A DNA stretch of 64,000 nucleotides from Burkholderiales bacterium. Its GTDB lineage: Bacteria > Pseudomonadota > Gammaproteobacteria > Burkholderiales > Burkholderiaceae_C. Positions 25,514-34,329 of this stretch are shown here, piece after piece. The stretch covers positions 1-64,000 of the forward strand of contig JACPUE010000015.1 in NCBI GenBank assembly GCA_016192425.1. The letters are read 5' to 3'. How positions within the stretch are numbered: position 1 is the stretch's first letter; each line of letters starts with the position of its first letter. The position numbers and the translations under genes are program-made. The notes under the pieces are model-generated. The model saw nothing but the letters and a program-made list of their open reading frames with translations, ran no database searches and was not told the origin of the DNA.

Positions 25514-26526
25514 TTGGGCTTGGCCGCTACGGCCGCAGGGGCGGTGGCCTTCTGGACGGTTTTCTTGGTGTCGGTGACCAGGTTGTCAATCTGCAGCCGC
25601 ATCTTCTCGGCCACGGTGAGCTTGGTATACCGGCGCTCGCCCTCGCGGGCCAGCTCTTTCTGCAAGGCAAACACCGACTGGGGACGCGAGAGCGGGTCCA
25701 GGGCCATACACCATTCGACCACCTCGATCAGGTTGTCCGAATACACACCGCGCAGCTTGGCCAGCGCCAGCGACAGACGGTCCTTGTCCTGGCGCTGCGG
25801 AGCCTCATTGGGCGGATAGCCCTGCATGCAGGCATAAATACAGGCGCCCAGGGCGTAAATGTCGGTCCAGGGGCCCATGGAGGCGTCGCGCCGGTACATC
25901 TCGGGCGCGGCAAAGCCAGGGGTGTACATGGGGCGGATGAAGTTGCCCTCTTTGGACAGCACCTCGCGCGCGGCGCCAAAGTCGATCATCACCGCCTTGT
26001 TGTCGTCGGTGATGAAGATATTGGCCGGCTTGATGTCCAGGTGCAGCATCTTGTGCTGGTGCACGATGCGCATGCCGCGCAGCACTTCGTCAAACAGCGA
26101 GCGGATGGTGGACTCGCGGAAGACCTTCTGGCCCTTGAGGTCGCGCGCGGTGATGATGTAGTCCTGCAGGGTGGCGCCCTCCAGGTAGTTCATCACCATG
26201 TAAACGGTTTCGTTCTCGCGGAAGAAGTTGAGCACGCTCACCACCGAAGCGTGCGAGATCTGCGCGAGCGCCCGGCCTTCTTCAAAGAAGCTCTTGAGCC
26301 CAAGGCGGTACAGCGACAGCTTTTCGGGCTGCACCTTGGGCAGCAACTCCCCCGGCGCGCGGCTGGCCAGGGATGACGGAAGGTATTCCTTGATCGCTAC
26401 CTGCTGGCCTTCGCTGTCTTCAGCCAGATAGACCACGCCAAAGCCGCCCGCAGACAACCGGCGAATCACGCGGTACCCACCTATGACGGTATCGGGCGGC
26501 AACGGGGCCGGTTTGATTTTTGACAT
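25510..26526 (-). CDS. Eukaryotic-type serine/threonine protein kinase
   Basis: This 338-residue Hanks-type kinase has the glycine-rich loop LSAGGFGVVYLAED, the VAIKEYLPS lysine, the catalytic loop LHLDIKPANIF (HLD in place of HRD), the DFGAA magnesium site and the APE-like AAPEMY. The kinase domain covers about 20-285. There is no transmembrane helix or extracellular sensor domain, so it is soluble. It overlaps the PP2C gene downstream. Substrates are unknown; type VI secretion Ppk/Pp pairs look similar, but no secretion genes are nearby. Confidence 0.93.
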   Translation of the reverse strand: MSKIKPAPLPPDTVIGGYRVIRRLSAGGFGVVYLAEDSEGQQVAIKEYLPSSLASRAPGELLPKVQPEKLSLYRLGLKSFFEEGRALAQISHASVVSVLNFFRENETVYMVMNYLEGATLQDYIITARDLKGQKVFRESTIRSLFDEVLRGMRIVHQHKMLHLDIKPANIFITDDNKAVMIDFGAAREVLSKEGNFIRPMYTPGFAAPEMYRRDASMGPWTDIYALGACIYACMQGYPPNEAPQRQDKDRLSLALAKLRGVYSDNLIEVVEWCMALDPLSRPQSVFALQKELAREGERRYTKLTVAEKMRLQIDNLVTDTKKTVQKATAPAAVAAKPK

Positions 26527-26601
26527 ATTCTGCGAAGAAGATTCAGGGATCCGGCAGAACCCGGATAATCACGGGAATCGCAAGTCACCATCAAAAGTCC
26601 G

Positions 26602-27522
26602 ATGCCAGTTTACAGCATGACCGGATATGCCAGCGCACAGGCTGCTGGCGCCGCCGCCGCCCCACCCACCGAGGGTCGCGCAGCGCCCACACGCCGCCTG
26701 GGACTGGAGATCCGGTCAGTCAACAGCCGTTTTCTGGATCTGGCCTTCCGCCTGCCCGACGAACTGCGTGCCCTGGAGCCTCCGCTGCGCAGCTTGCTCA
26801 CGGGCCGGATCAAACGCGGCAAGGTGGAAGTGCGCGCCACCCTGGAAAGCACCGACGCCTCCAACGTACCAGACCCGTCGCCACGCCTGTTGCAGCGCCT
26901 GAATGCGGCGCAGGACACCATCCGTTCCTGGTTGCCGCAGGCCACGCCGCTGTCGGTGGCCGACGTGCTGCGCCTTTCGGCCTATTCCGGCCCGGCGGAA
27001 GAAGACTGGAACACCACCGCCCTGGAACTGGCCGAGCAGACGCTGGCCGCGCTGCTCGAAGCACGCGCCCAGGAAGGCGCGCGCCTGGCGGCCATGCTCA
27101 AAGGCCACCTGGGACAACTGCGCAGCCTGGCCCAGCAGGCGGTGCCGCTGGTGCCCAAGCTCGTGGAGCAGCAGCGCCAGCGCTTCATGGAACGCTGGAA
27201 AGAGGCCATGGGCCTGACCGAAGGCTCCAGCGCCTCCCTCGAAGCCGCCCAGGAGCGCGCCCTGTCCGAGGCCACGGCCTTTGCCATTCGTATCGACGTG
27301 GCCGAGGAAGTCACCCGGCTGCAGTCCCATCTGGACGAAATCGAGCGCCTGCTGAAAAAGGGCGGCGACATCGGCAAACGCCTGGATTTCCTCATCCAGG
27401 AACTGCACCGCGAGGCCAACACCCTGGGCTCCAAATCGGCGGCGCTGGAACTCACCCGCATCAGTGTCGATATGAAAGTGCTGATCGAGCAGATGCGCGA
27501 GCAGGTTCAGAACATCGAATAA
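26602..27522 (+). CDS. yicC: YicC family endoribonuclease
   Basis: The 306-residue protein opens with MPVYSMTGYASA, the YicC start, and has the YicC_N domain and the C-terminal DUF1732 domain (FLIQELHREANTLGSKS, then MKVLIEQMREQVQNIE). YicC proteins are metal-dependent endoribonucleases acting on RNA, including small RNAs. It is followed by gmk, a frequent arrangement. It is divergent from the kinase-phosphatase pair, with 75 bp between. Confidence 0.94.
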   Translation: MPVYSMTGYASAQAAGAAAAPPTEGRAAPTRRLGLEIRSVNSRFLDLAFRLPDELRALEPPLRSLLTGRIKRGKVEVRATLESTDASNVPDPSPRLLQRLNAAQDTIRSWLPQATPLSVADVLRLSAYSGPAEEDWNTTALELAEQTLAALLEARAQEGARLAAMLKGHLGQLRSLAQQAVPLVPKLVEQQRQRFMERWKEAMGLTEGSSASLEAAQERALSEATAFAIRIDVAEEVTRLQSHLDEIERLLKKGGDIGKRLDFLIQELHREANTLGSKSAALELTRISVDMKVLIEQMREQVQNIE

Positions 27523-27525
27523 TGC

Positions 27526-27563
27526 TTTAAATTTGATAGCGCCTGGCGCTTGTCTGCTATGGA
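27526..27563 (-). repeat. Dispersed repeat family A, copy 5 (overlaps the gmk start)
   Basis: On the minus strand it is CCATAGCAGACAAGCGCCAG then GCGCTATCAAATTTAAA, a shortened copy. On the plus strand the ATG of gmk (27559-27561) is part of the GCTATGG end of the repeat. Confidence 0.65.
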
Positions 27564-28179
27564 ATATCCGGGAAATTTATTTGTTGTTGCAGCCCCCAGC
27601 GGGGCCGGCAAGTCCAGCCTTGTGAAGGCCTTGATGGAACTCGATTCCCAGGTACGTGCCTCGGTTTCGCACACCACGCGCCCACCCCGGGGGCAGGAAA
27701 AGCACGGCCGCGAGTATTACTTTGTCTCCGACGCCGAGTTCGACGCCATGGTCGCCTCCAACGCCTTTGTCGAGTGGGCCCATGTGCACGGGCGGCGCTA
27801 CGGCACGTCCAAAAAGGCCATCGAAGAGCGCATTGCCCAGGGCAATGACGTGGTTCTGGAGATCGACTACCAGGGCGCGTTGCAGGTCAAGCAGACCTTT
27901 GCCAATGCCGTGCTGATCTTCATCCTGCCGCCCAGTTGGGAAGAGCTGCGCTCGCGCCTGGAGCGCCGGGGCGAAGATTCCGCCGAAGTCATTGAGCTGC
28001 GCCTCAAGAACGCCGCCGAGGAAATGGCCCAGGTGCACAAATTCGACTTCGTTATAATCAACGAACTGTTTGAGCGCGCGCTTTTCGATATGAAAGCCAT
28101 CGTCCACGCACAACGCCTCAAGTACGCAGCCCAGCGCCGCGCCCGTGCCCAGACCTTCGAATCGCTCAACATTTCCTGA
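27559..28179 (+). CDS. gmk: Guanylate kinase
   Basis: The enzyme phosphorylates GMP to GDP. It has 206 residues with the P-loop [14 protein letters not shown], the [23 protein letters not shown]-binding segment and the [15 protein letters not shown] core. ATG 27559 is used; a TTG at 27550 in the same frame is possible. Either lies inside a dispersed repeat, so the usual ribosome binding site is missing, and coupling to yicC (36 bp upstream) is likely. rpoZ follows after 16 bp. Confidence 0.96.
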   Translation: MEYPGNLFVVAAPSGAGKSSLVKALMELDSQVRASVSHTTRPPRGQEKHGREYYFVSDAEFDAMVASNAFVEWAHVHGRRYGTSKKAIEERIAQGNDVVLEIDYQGALQVKQTFANAVLIFILPPSWEELRSRLERRGEDSAEVIELRLKNAAEEMAQVHKFDFVIINELFERALFDMKAIVHAQRLKYAAQRRARAQTFESLNIS

Positions 28180-28195
28180 TTTTCCGGAGTACCCC

Positions 28196-28399
28196 ATGGC
28201 CCGCATCACCGTCGAAGACTGCCTGGAGCAGATTCCCAACCGCTTTCAGCTTGTTCTGGCAGCCACCTACCGTGCCCGCATGCTGAGCCATGGCCATGCC
28301 CCCCGCATCGAGAGCCGCAACAAGCCCGCTGTCACGGCCCTGCGCGAAATTGCCGCAGGCAAGGTCGGCCTGGAAATGCTCAAAAAAGTGCCGGGCTGA
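28196..28399 (+). CDS. rpoZ: RNA polymerase omega subunit
   Basis: The 67-residue omega subunit ([20 protein letters not shown], then ARML and [17 protein letters not shown]) assists assembly of the beta' subunit of RNA polymerase. The ATG at 28196 has a CCGGAGT site 5 nt upstream; the longer open frame that starts inside gmk is not real. It is co-transcribed with gmk, and an intrinsic terminator follows within 20 bp, which separates it from the (p)ppGpp gene. Confidence 0.95.
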   Translation: MARITVEDCLEQIPNRFQLVLAATYRARMLSHGHAPRIESRNKPAVTALREIAAGKVGLEMLKKVPG

Positions 28400-28417
28400 A
28401 CCTCCCTGGCGCCTGCC

Positions 28418-28443
28418 AAGCACCGCTTTGCGGTGCTTTTTTT
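28418..28443 (+). terminator. Rho-independent terminator after rpoZ
   Basis: AAGCACCGC and GCGGTGCTT form a perfect 9-bp stem with a TTT loop, followed by a run of T up to 28443. It closes the yicC-gmk-rpoZ transcript. Confidence 0.92.
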
Positions 28444-28506
28444 ATGGATCAGGGCCATAGAGGCATTTGCACTCCGTCTTGGAAGCATCCGCGCTACATT
28501 TAACCA

Positions 28507-30759
28507 ATGGAAATGCAGGCTACTCCCTCCGCCAATGCCAAGCCAGCAGGCGCCCCGCCCAGGGCTGCGGCCAATGCCGCTGCGGCCAGCTTTGCCGCGC
28601 TCACGGACAGCCTGGACTACCTGGACAGCGCCAGCATCGAGCAGGTGCGCCAGGCCTACCGCTTTGCTGACGAGGCCCACCTGGGCCAGTTGCGCAAGAA
28701 CGGCGAGCCCTACATCACCCACCCGATCGCCGTGGCGGCGCAATGCGCCACCTGGAAGCTCGATGCCCAGGCACTGATGGCCGCCCTGCTGCACGACGCC
28801 ATGGAGGACTGTGGCGTCACCAAGGCGGATCTGATCGAACGCTTTGGCGCCCCGGTGGCCGAACTGGTCGATGGCCTGACCAAGCTCGACAAACTGGAAT
28901 TCGACACACGCGAGGAAAACCAGGCCGAGTCCTTCCGCAAAATGCTGCTGGCCATGGCGCGCGATGTGCGCGTCATCCTCATCAAGCTGGCCGATCGCTC
29001 GCACAACATGCGCACGCTGTCGGACATGCCGCGCAGCAAGTGGCGGCGCATTTCCTCGGAAACACTGGAGATCTACGCCCCAATTGCCCACCGCCTGGGC
29101 CTGAACCAGACCTACCGTGAGCTGCAGGACCTGTCCTTCCGCCACCTGCACCCCTGGCGCTACGCCACCCTGGCCAAGGCCGTGGGCAAGGCGCGCAACC
29201 GCAGGCGCGATCTGGTGCAGAAAGTGCAGACCGATGTCGATGCCGCCTTCTCGCGCTTAGGCATGCCCGTGCGGCTGGCAGGGCGCGAGAAAACCCTCTA
29301 CGCCATCTACCAGAAGATGGCGCTCAAGCACCTGAGTTTTGCCCAGGTGACCGACATCTACGGCTTCCGGGTGATCGTGCCCACGGTGACCGACTGCTAT
29401 ACCGCCCTGGGCGTGCTGCACCAGATGTACAAACCGGTGCCCGGCAAGTTCAAGGACCACATCGCCATCCCCAAGCTCAACGGCTACCAGTCGCTGCACA
29501 CCACGCTGGTCGGCCCCTCGGGGGTGAACGTCGAGTTCCAGATGCGCACCGAGGAAATGCACCTCGTAGCAGAAGCGGGCGTGGCCGCCCACTGGCTGTA
29601 CAAGGCCCAGGATGCCGATGGCGCCGCCGCCGAGCGCCTGGGCACCAAGTGGCTGCAGTCCTTGCTCGACATCCAGAACGAAACCCGCGACGCGGCCGAG
29701 TTCTGGGACCACGTCAAGGTGGACCTGTTCCCCGATGCGGTGTATGTCTTCACCCCCAAAAGCCAGATCCTGGCCCTGCCCCGGGGCGCCACGGCAGTGG
29801 ACTTCGCCTTTGCCATCCACAGCAACGTGGGCAGCCACACGGCGGGTGCGCGCATCAACAACGAACAGGTGCCGCTGCGCACCGAGCTCAAGAACGGCGA
29901 TGTGGTGGAGATCATCACCGACCCCGCCGCCACGCCCAACCCCGCTTGGTTGGGCTTTGTGCGCACCGGCCGGGCGCGCTCCAAAATCCGCCACCACCTC
30001 AAGACACTGGCCCAGGCCGAATCCGAGAACCTGGGCGAGAAACTGCTGACCCAGGCCCTGCGCTCCGAAGGCATGCAGCAACTGCCTGCCCAGGACGATA
30101 CCCACCAGCAGATCTGGGAAAGGCTGCTGCGCTTTACCGGCAACCGCACCCGCAGCGAACTGCTGACCGACATCGGCCTGGGCAAACGCATTGCCAGCAT
30201 CGTGGCCAAGCGGCTCGTGGTGCTGATGGCCGAGCACGGCCACAGGCCCGACGCCCTGCTGATGACCCGCGAGCGCTACACCTCGCATGAAACCGTCTCG
30301 CAAGGCGGCGTCACGCTGGACGGCAGCGAGGGGGCATCGGTGCAATACGCTCCCTGCTGCCATCCGGTGCCCGGGGAGCCCATCATGGGCTACCTGGGGC
30401 GCGGCGAAGGGCTGGTGGTGCATTCCAGCCAATGCGCCGTGGCGCAACGCCTGCAGCACAAGGACAGCGAGCGCTTCATTGCCGTGGACTGGTCCGAAGA
30501 GCCCACCCGCCCCTTCGAGGCCCGCATTGTCGTCACAGCCCGCAACGGCAAGGGCACCCTGGCGCGCATTGCCGCCAATCTGGCCCGCTCGGAGGCAGAC
30601 ATCACGCATGTGGACATGGACGAACAAACGGCGATGGACACCATAGACCTGCGTTTCATCATCGCCGTGCGCGACCTGCAGCACCTGGAAACCGCGCTGC
30701 GCAACCTGCGCCGCACCCCCGACGTGCTGCGCGCCGTGCGCGCCATGCCCCAGCCATGA
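28507..30759 (+). CDS. Bifunctional (p)ppGpp synthetase/hydrolase (SpoT/Rel type)
   Basis: The 750-residue protein has an intact HD hydrolase domain (about 45-200, with HDAMEDCG and KLADRSHNMRT). The synthetase domain (about 250-370) has GREKTLYAIYQKM and KFKDHIAIPKLNGYQSLHTTL. A TGS domain (about 405-470, VFTPKSQILALPRGATAVDFAFAIH), a helical/zinc-finger-like region with the Cys-Cys-His of YAPCCHPVPG, and a C-terminal ACT domain (670-745) follow. The complete HDxxED shows that hydrolase activity is kept, so it is the Rel/SpoT form rather than synthetase-only RelA. It lies downstream of the rpoZ terminator, as spoT does next to rpoZ elsewhere. Confidence 0.95.
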   Translation: MEMQATPSANAKPAGAPPRAAANAAAASFAALTDSLDYLDSASIEQVRQAYRFADEAHLGQLRKNGEPYITHPIAVAAQCATWKLDAQALMAALLHDAMEDCGVTKADLIERFGAPVAELVDGLTKLDKLEFDTREENQAESFRKMLLAMARDVRVILIKLADRSHNMRTLSDMPRSKWRRISSETLEIYAPIAHRLGLNQTYRELQDLSFRHLHPWRYATLAKAVGKARNRRRDLVQKVQTDVDAAFSRLGMPVRLAGREKTLYAIYQKMALKHLSFAQVTDIYGFRVIVPTVTDCYTALGVLHQMYKPVPGKFKDHIAIPKLNGYQSLHTTLVGPSGVNVEFQMRTEEMHLVAEAGVAAHWLYKAQDADGAAAERLGTKWLQSLLDIQNETRDAAEFWDHVKVDLFPDAVYVFTPKSQILALPRGATAVDFAFAIHSNVGSHTAGARINNEQVPLRTELKNGDVVEIITDPAATPNPAWLGFVRTGRARSKIRHHLKTLAQAESENLGEKLLTQALRSEGMQQLPAQDDTHQQIWERLLRFTGNRTRSELLTDIGLGKRIASIVAKRLVVLMAEHGHRPDALLMTRERYTSHETVSQGGVTLDGSEGASVQYAPCCHPVPGEPIMGYLGRGEGLVVHSSQCAVAQRLQHKDSERFIAVDWSEEPTRPFEARIVVTARNGKGTLARIAANLARSEADITHVDMDEQTAMDTIDLRFIIAVRDLQHLETALRNLRRTPDVLRAVRAMPQP

Positions 30760-30776
30760 TGCGCCACTGACTGCAC

Positions 30777-31331
30777 TCAGCCAGGCTGCGGGTAGCGCAC
30801 CTCCACCACTTCCAACAGGCGCACGCCCGAAGGCGTGGGCAAGGCCACCTCATCGCCCACCCGCGCCTTGAGCAAGGCACGCGCCACCGGCGCCACCCAG
30901 CTCACCTGCCCCTGGCTGCTGTCGGCCTCATCAATCCCCATGATGGTGATGCAGCGCTCCTCGCCCAGGTCATCCACATAGCGCACCGTGGCACCGAAGA
31001 ACACCTGGTCGCTGCCCGCATGCAGGGACGGATCGACCACCTCGGCGATCTCCAGCCGCTTGGTCAGAAAACGGATGCGGCGGTCAATCTCGCGCAGCCG
31101 CTTCTTGCCGTACAGGTAGTCGCCGTTCTCCGACCGATCGCCATTGCTGGCGGCCCAATGGACCACCTCGACCACGCGGGGCCGCTCCTCGTCCATCAAC
31201 TGCAGCAATTCGGTGCGTAGACGGGCGTAGCCCTGCGGCGTGATGTAGTTCTTGCCCCCGGCGGGAAGGGGTGGCAAGGCCGGTCCATCGTCCTCGTCGT
31301 GGTCGGTTTCCTTGGTGAAAGCCTTGTTCAT
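30777..31331 (-). CDS. greB: Transcription elongation factor GreB
   Basis: The 184-residue protein rescues arrested RNA polymerase by stimulating transcript cleavage. The N-terminal coiled coil contains YITPQGYARLRTELLQLMDEERP and, at its tip, DRSENGDYLYGKKRLREID with the essential acidic pair. The C-terminal FKBP-like domain runs to the end (SWVAPVARALLKARVGDEV). A basic and acidic N-terminal tail (MNKAFTKETDHDEDD) is typical of this branch. ATG 31331 is chosen since the extra upstream codons lack similarity. It converges on the (p)ppGpp gene with a 17-bp gap. Confidence 0.94.
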   Translation of the reverse strand: MNKAFTKETDHDEDDGPALPPLPAGGKNYITPQGYARLRTELLQLMDEERPRVVEVVHWAASNGDRSENGDYLYGKKRLREIDRRIRFLTKRLEIAEVVDPSLHAGSDQVFFGATVRYVDDLGEERCITIMGIDEADSSQGQVSWVAPVARALLKARVGDEVALPTPSGVRLLEVVEVRYPQPG

Positions 31332-31405
31332 GGTGCTGCGATTGTGGCCCCGGAAAGTCCCAATCGGCATAGGGGGCCTCCATTGTAGGGAGGCACCCCT
31401 GCCAC

Positions 31406-31437
31406 ACCACCCGGCATGCGGGTCCACACCGGGCGGT
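31406..31437 (-). other. Possible group II intron 3' structure (domain V-like hairpin)
   Basis: On the minus strand ACCGCCCGGTG and TGCCGGGTGGT form an imperfect 10-11 bp hairpin of about 32 nt. It sits 15 bp downstream of the stop of a degraded group II intron maturase fragment, where a domain V structure would be expected. The fold and class cannot be verified without a covariance-model search. Confidence 0.45.
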
Positions 31438-31451
31438 TCGGGAGCTTGAGG

Positions 31452-31565
31452 TCATGACAGTCTGGGCACTCCCAGCCGATCAAAGTACGCGATGGTGAGC
31501 ACCGTCTTGAGCAGTCGGTCGCTGTTGCGCCACCAGCGGCGGCAGTTATCCGCAGGCCCACACGC
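31452..31565 (-). pseudogene. C-terminal remnant of a group II intron reverse transcriptase/maturase
   Basis: An open stretch of 37 codons, without a start, ends with the sequence WWRNSDRLLKTVLTIAYFD and then RLGVPRLS before TGA. This is the characteristic C-terminus of a branch of bacterial group II intron maturases, which end in ...YFD.LG.PRL. An in-frame stop directly upstream and the lack of any reverse-transcriptase core show that only the 3' end of the intron is left. It marks the 5' boundary of an accessory islet between greB and tRNA-Arg. Confidence 0.7.
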
Positions 31566-31594
31566 TCACGACCACCGCATGACCACACCGCGCT

Positions 31595-32212
31595 TCACTG
31601 ATAGACGTTGACGGTATCCACCGCAAAATTTGTATAGCTCAATTGAAGCTTGGCGCGCTTGCGTCCGTCAGTAGTTGGGACAGTGAAATAGTGGATTTCG
31701 CGCCCCCCAATGTTCTGTACCGACGCAGGGTCACCAAGGATGTCACTCACAAAGGCGCGTGGCTTCTCACGTAGCAGCCGGGCGTAAGTGCCAGATTCAC
31801 AACCTTGATGCTCAAGGCATCCGCGCAAGAGTTTTGCATCGGCCTTGGTTTCCGCATCCCATTGTTCTCGGGTGTCAGCGGCCAACTTGTCCAGTCGGGC
31901 ACTGTGCGCCTTGATGTCGTCTAGCGCCTTTTGCTGCCCCTCGGTCAGCTTTTCCTCGCTTGGTGCAGGTGCTTTAGGGTGCTCTGCGGTGCGCACTACT
32001 GGCGCTTTCTGCGGCGCGCTTGCAACGGGTGTCGATTTGTCCTGCTTCGGCAGCATCGCCGCAACCACGCCGATAGCAAAGACGATCAGCAGCCACTTGC
32101 CAATGCCGCCTTTGGCCTTCTTCTTTGCGGGGGCTGATGTTCCGCAGTGTGGGCAAGTTTTCGCCTCTGTGCTGACTTGCTTGCCGCACTCCTTGCATGT
32201 GGTCATTGCCAT
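31595..32212 (-). CDS. Zinc-ribbon single-pass membrane protein of unknown function
   Basis: This 205-residue protein starts with a four-cysteine zinc ribbon (Cys6, Cys9, Cys20, Cys23; TTCKECGKQ and TCPHCG). A Lys-rich linker and one transmembrane helix (about 38-53) follow. A Pro/Ala/Lys linker then leads to a soluble domain with two further Cys (LRGCLEHQGCESG) that I do not recognise. The base composition is lower in G+C than its neighbours, suggesting acquisition. ATG 32212 has a GGAAGGAG site upstream; ATG 32206 is also possible. It is divergent from the XRE regulator, which probably controls it through the operator between them. Confidence 0.72.
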   Translation of the reverse strand: MAMTTCKECGKQVSTEAKTCPHCGTSAPAKKKAKGGIGKWLLIVFAIGVVAAMLPKQDKSTPVASAPQKAPVVRTAEHPKAPAPSEEKLTEGQQKALDDIKAHSARLDKLAADTREQWDAETKADAKLLRGCLEHQGCESGTYARLLREKPRAFVSDILGDPASVQNIGGREIHYFTVPTTDGRKRAKLQLSYTNFAVDTVNVYQ

Positions 32213-32277
32213 CTGTTTCGCTCCTTCCTCATTTTGCAGCATATATACGGAATTTCAGAGGGTAGCACGACTGAACC

Positions 32278-32297
32278 TTGCTCAATATTTTGAGCAA
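32278..32297. promoter_or_regulatory. Perfect inverted-repeat operator upstream of the XRE regulator
   Basis: TTGCTCAA-TATT-TTGAGCAA is a perfect 8-4-8 palindrome in the divergent promoter region between the zinc-ribbon gene and the XRE gene. It ends 5 bp before the TTG start of the regulator. Its position suggests autoregulation by the XRE dimer and control of the divergent gene. Its GAGCAAGA arm could also act as part of the ribosome binding site. Confidence 0.65.
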
Positions 32298-32302
32298 GAA
32301 AC

Positions 32303-32557
32303 TTGGAACCAGATCAGGCATTCGGGCAGGCACTGCGCAGCCTGCGAACAAAGAGGAAGTGGACGCAGACCGACTTGGCGTTACGGGCTGACGTTGACCG
32401 CAACTACGTCTCGTTGATCGAGCTCGGCCGCAACAGCCCAAGCGTGCGCCTGATGTTCCGACTGTGTGACGCCCTCGACATCACACCCTCGGACATGCTC
32501 AAGGATGTTGAGCGGCGAATGCGGGTACAGGCGAAGGCCCTCCCAACTGCCGATTGA
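32303..32557 (+). CDS. XRE/Cro-type small transcriptional regulator
   Basis: The 84-residue protein is almost entirely one helix-turn-helix domain (about 8-62): LRSLRTKRKWTQTDLALRAD, then VDRNYVSLIELGRNSPSV. It resembles controller-type and phage-type single-domain repressors that dimerise on palindromes. The start is TTG 32303; no ATG is available before the conserved helix. A perfect inverted repeat lies directly upstream. No restriction-modification or toxin gene is adjacent, so its main target may be the divergent zinc-ribbon gene. Confidence 0.82.
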   Translation: MEPDQAFGQALRSLRTKRKWTQTDLALRADVDRNYVSLIELGRNSPSVRLMFRLCDALDITPSDMLKDVERRMRVQAKALPTAD

Positions 32558-32591
32558 GTACTCACAGCGGAACACCCCTAGCAAAACAATC

Positions 32592-32614
32592 TGTTGGGCA
32601 CATTGTTGGGCACA
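32592..32614. repeat. Tandem 11-bp direct repeat, possible recombination arm sites
   Basis: TGTTGGGCACA occurs twice (32592-32602 and 32604-32614) with a 1-bp spacer, between the XRE gene and tRNA-Arg. Short tandem sites beside a tRNA are seen as arm-type sites or junctions of integrated elements. No integrase is present, so this is only a possibility. Confidence 0.4.
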
Positions 32615-32630
32615 AATCCCAAAAGTGAAA

Positions 32631-32662
32631 AAGGACTTAGCCCCTTGCGAAGCTAAGTCCTT
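32631..32662 (-). terminator. Rho-independent terminator after tRNA-Arg
   Basis: AAGGACTTAGC and GCTAAGTCCTT form a perfect 11-bp stem with a 10-nt loop. On the minus strand the stem is followed by TTTTTC, 9 bp after the tRNA 3' end, so it should end the tRNA-Ser/tRNA-Arg transcript. Confidence 0.9.
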
Positions 32663-32670
32663 GTCACATA

Positions 32671-32747
32671 TGGTGCGGCTGGCAGGAATCGAACCCACGA
32701 CCCCTTGGTTCGTAGCCAAGTACTCTATCCAGCTGAGCTACAGCCGC
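32671..32747 (-). tRNA. tRNA-Arg (anticodon ACG)
   Basis: A 77-nt cloverleaf including an encoded 3' CCA. The acceptor stem pairs GCGGCTG with CAGCCGC, the D-arm holds AGCTCAGCTGGATAGAGT, the anticodon loop is CTACGAA, and the T-arm contains GGTTCGATTCC. Anticodon ACG (read as ICG) decodes CGU, CGC and CGA. It lies downstream of tRNA-Ser on the same strand. Confidence 0.97.
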
Positions 32748-32762
32748 TAAGCCTCGCATTGT

Positions 32763-32886
<124 letters not shown>

Positions 32887-32918
32887 TGGCGGGCAAGCTT
32901 TAGATTGTAGCAGGATTT

Positions 32919-34244
<1,326 letters not shown>

Positions 34245-34329
34245 TTAGATGCCCGCACTCCTAAACCCTTGGGCTGTGCCGATAACATGGGCAGGCGCGT
34301 CCCGTCTGCAGGGACGGCAGGAGGCTGCC

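Noticed and set aside
23753-25819. 688-codon plus-strand frame over rph, phosphatase and kinase
   Set aside because: It spans three recognised minus-strand genes and is rich in Arg/His/Gly as shadows are.
32278-32297. Reading the XRE palindrome as a restriction-modification C-box
   Set aside because: No methyltransferase or endonuclease gene is adjacent, and a single symmetrical site does not show the double C-box layout.
31332-32660. Complete prophage or integrative element
   Set aside because: Only two genes, an intron remnant and short repeats; no integrase, structural or replication gene.
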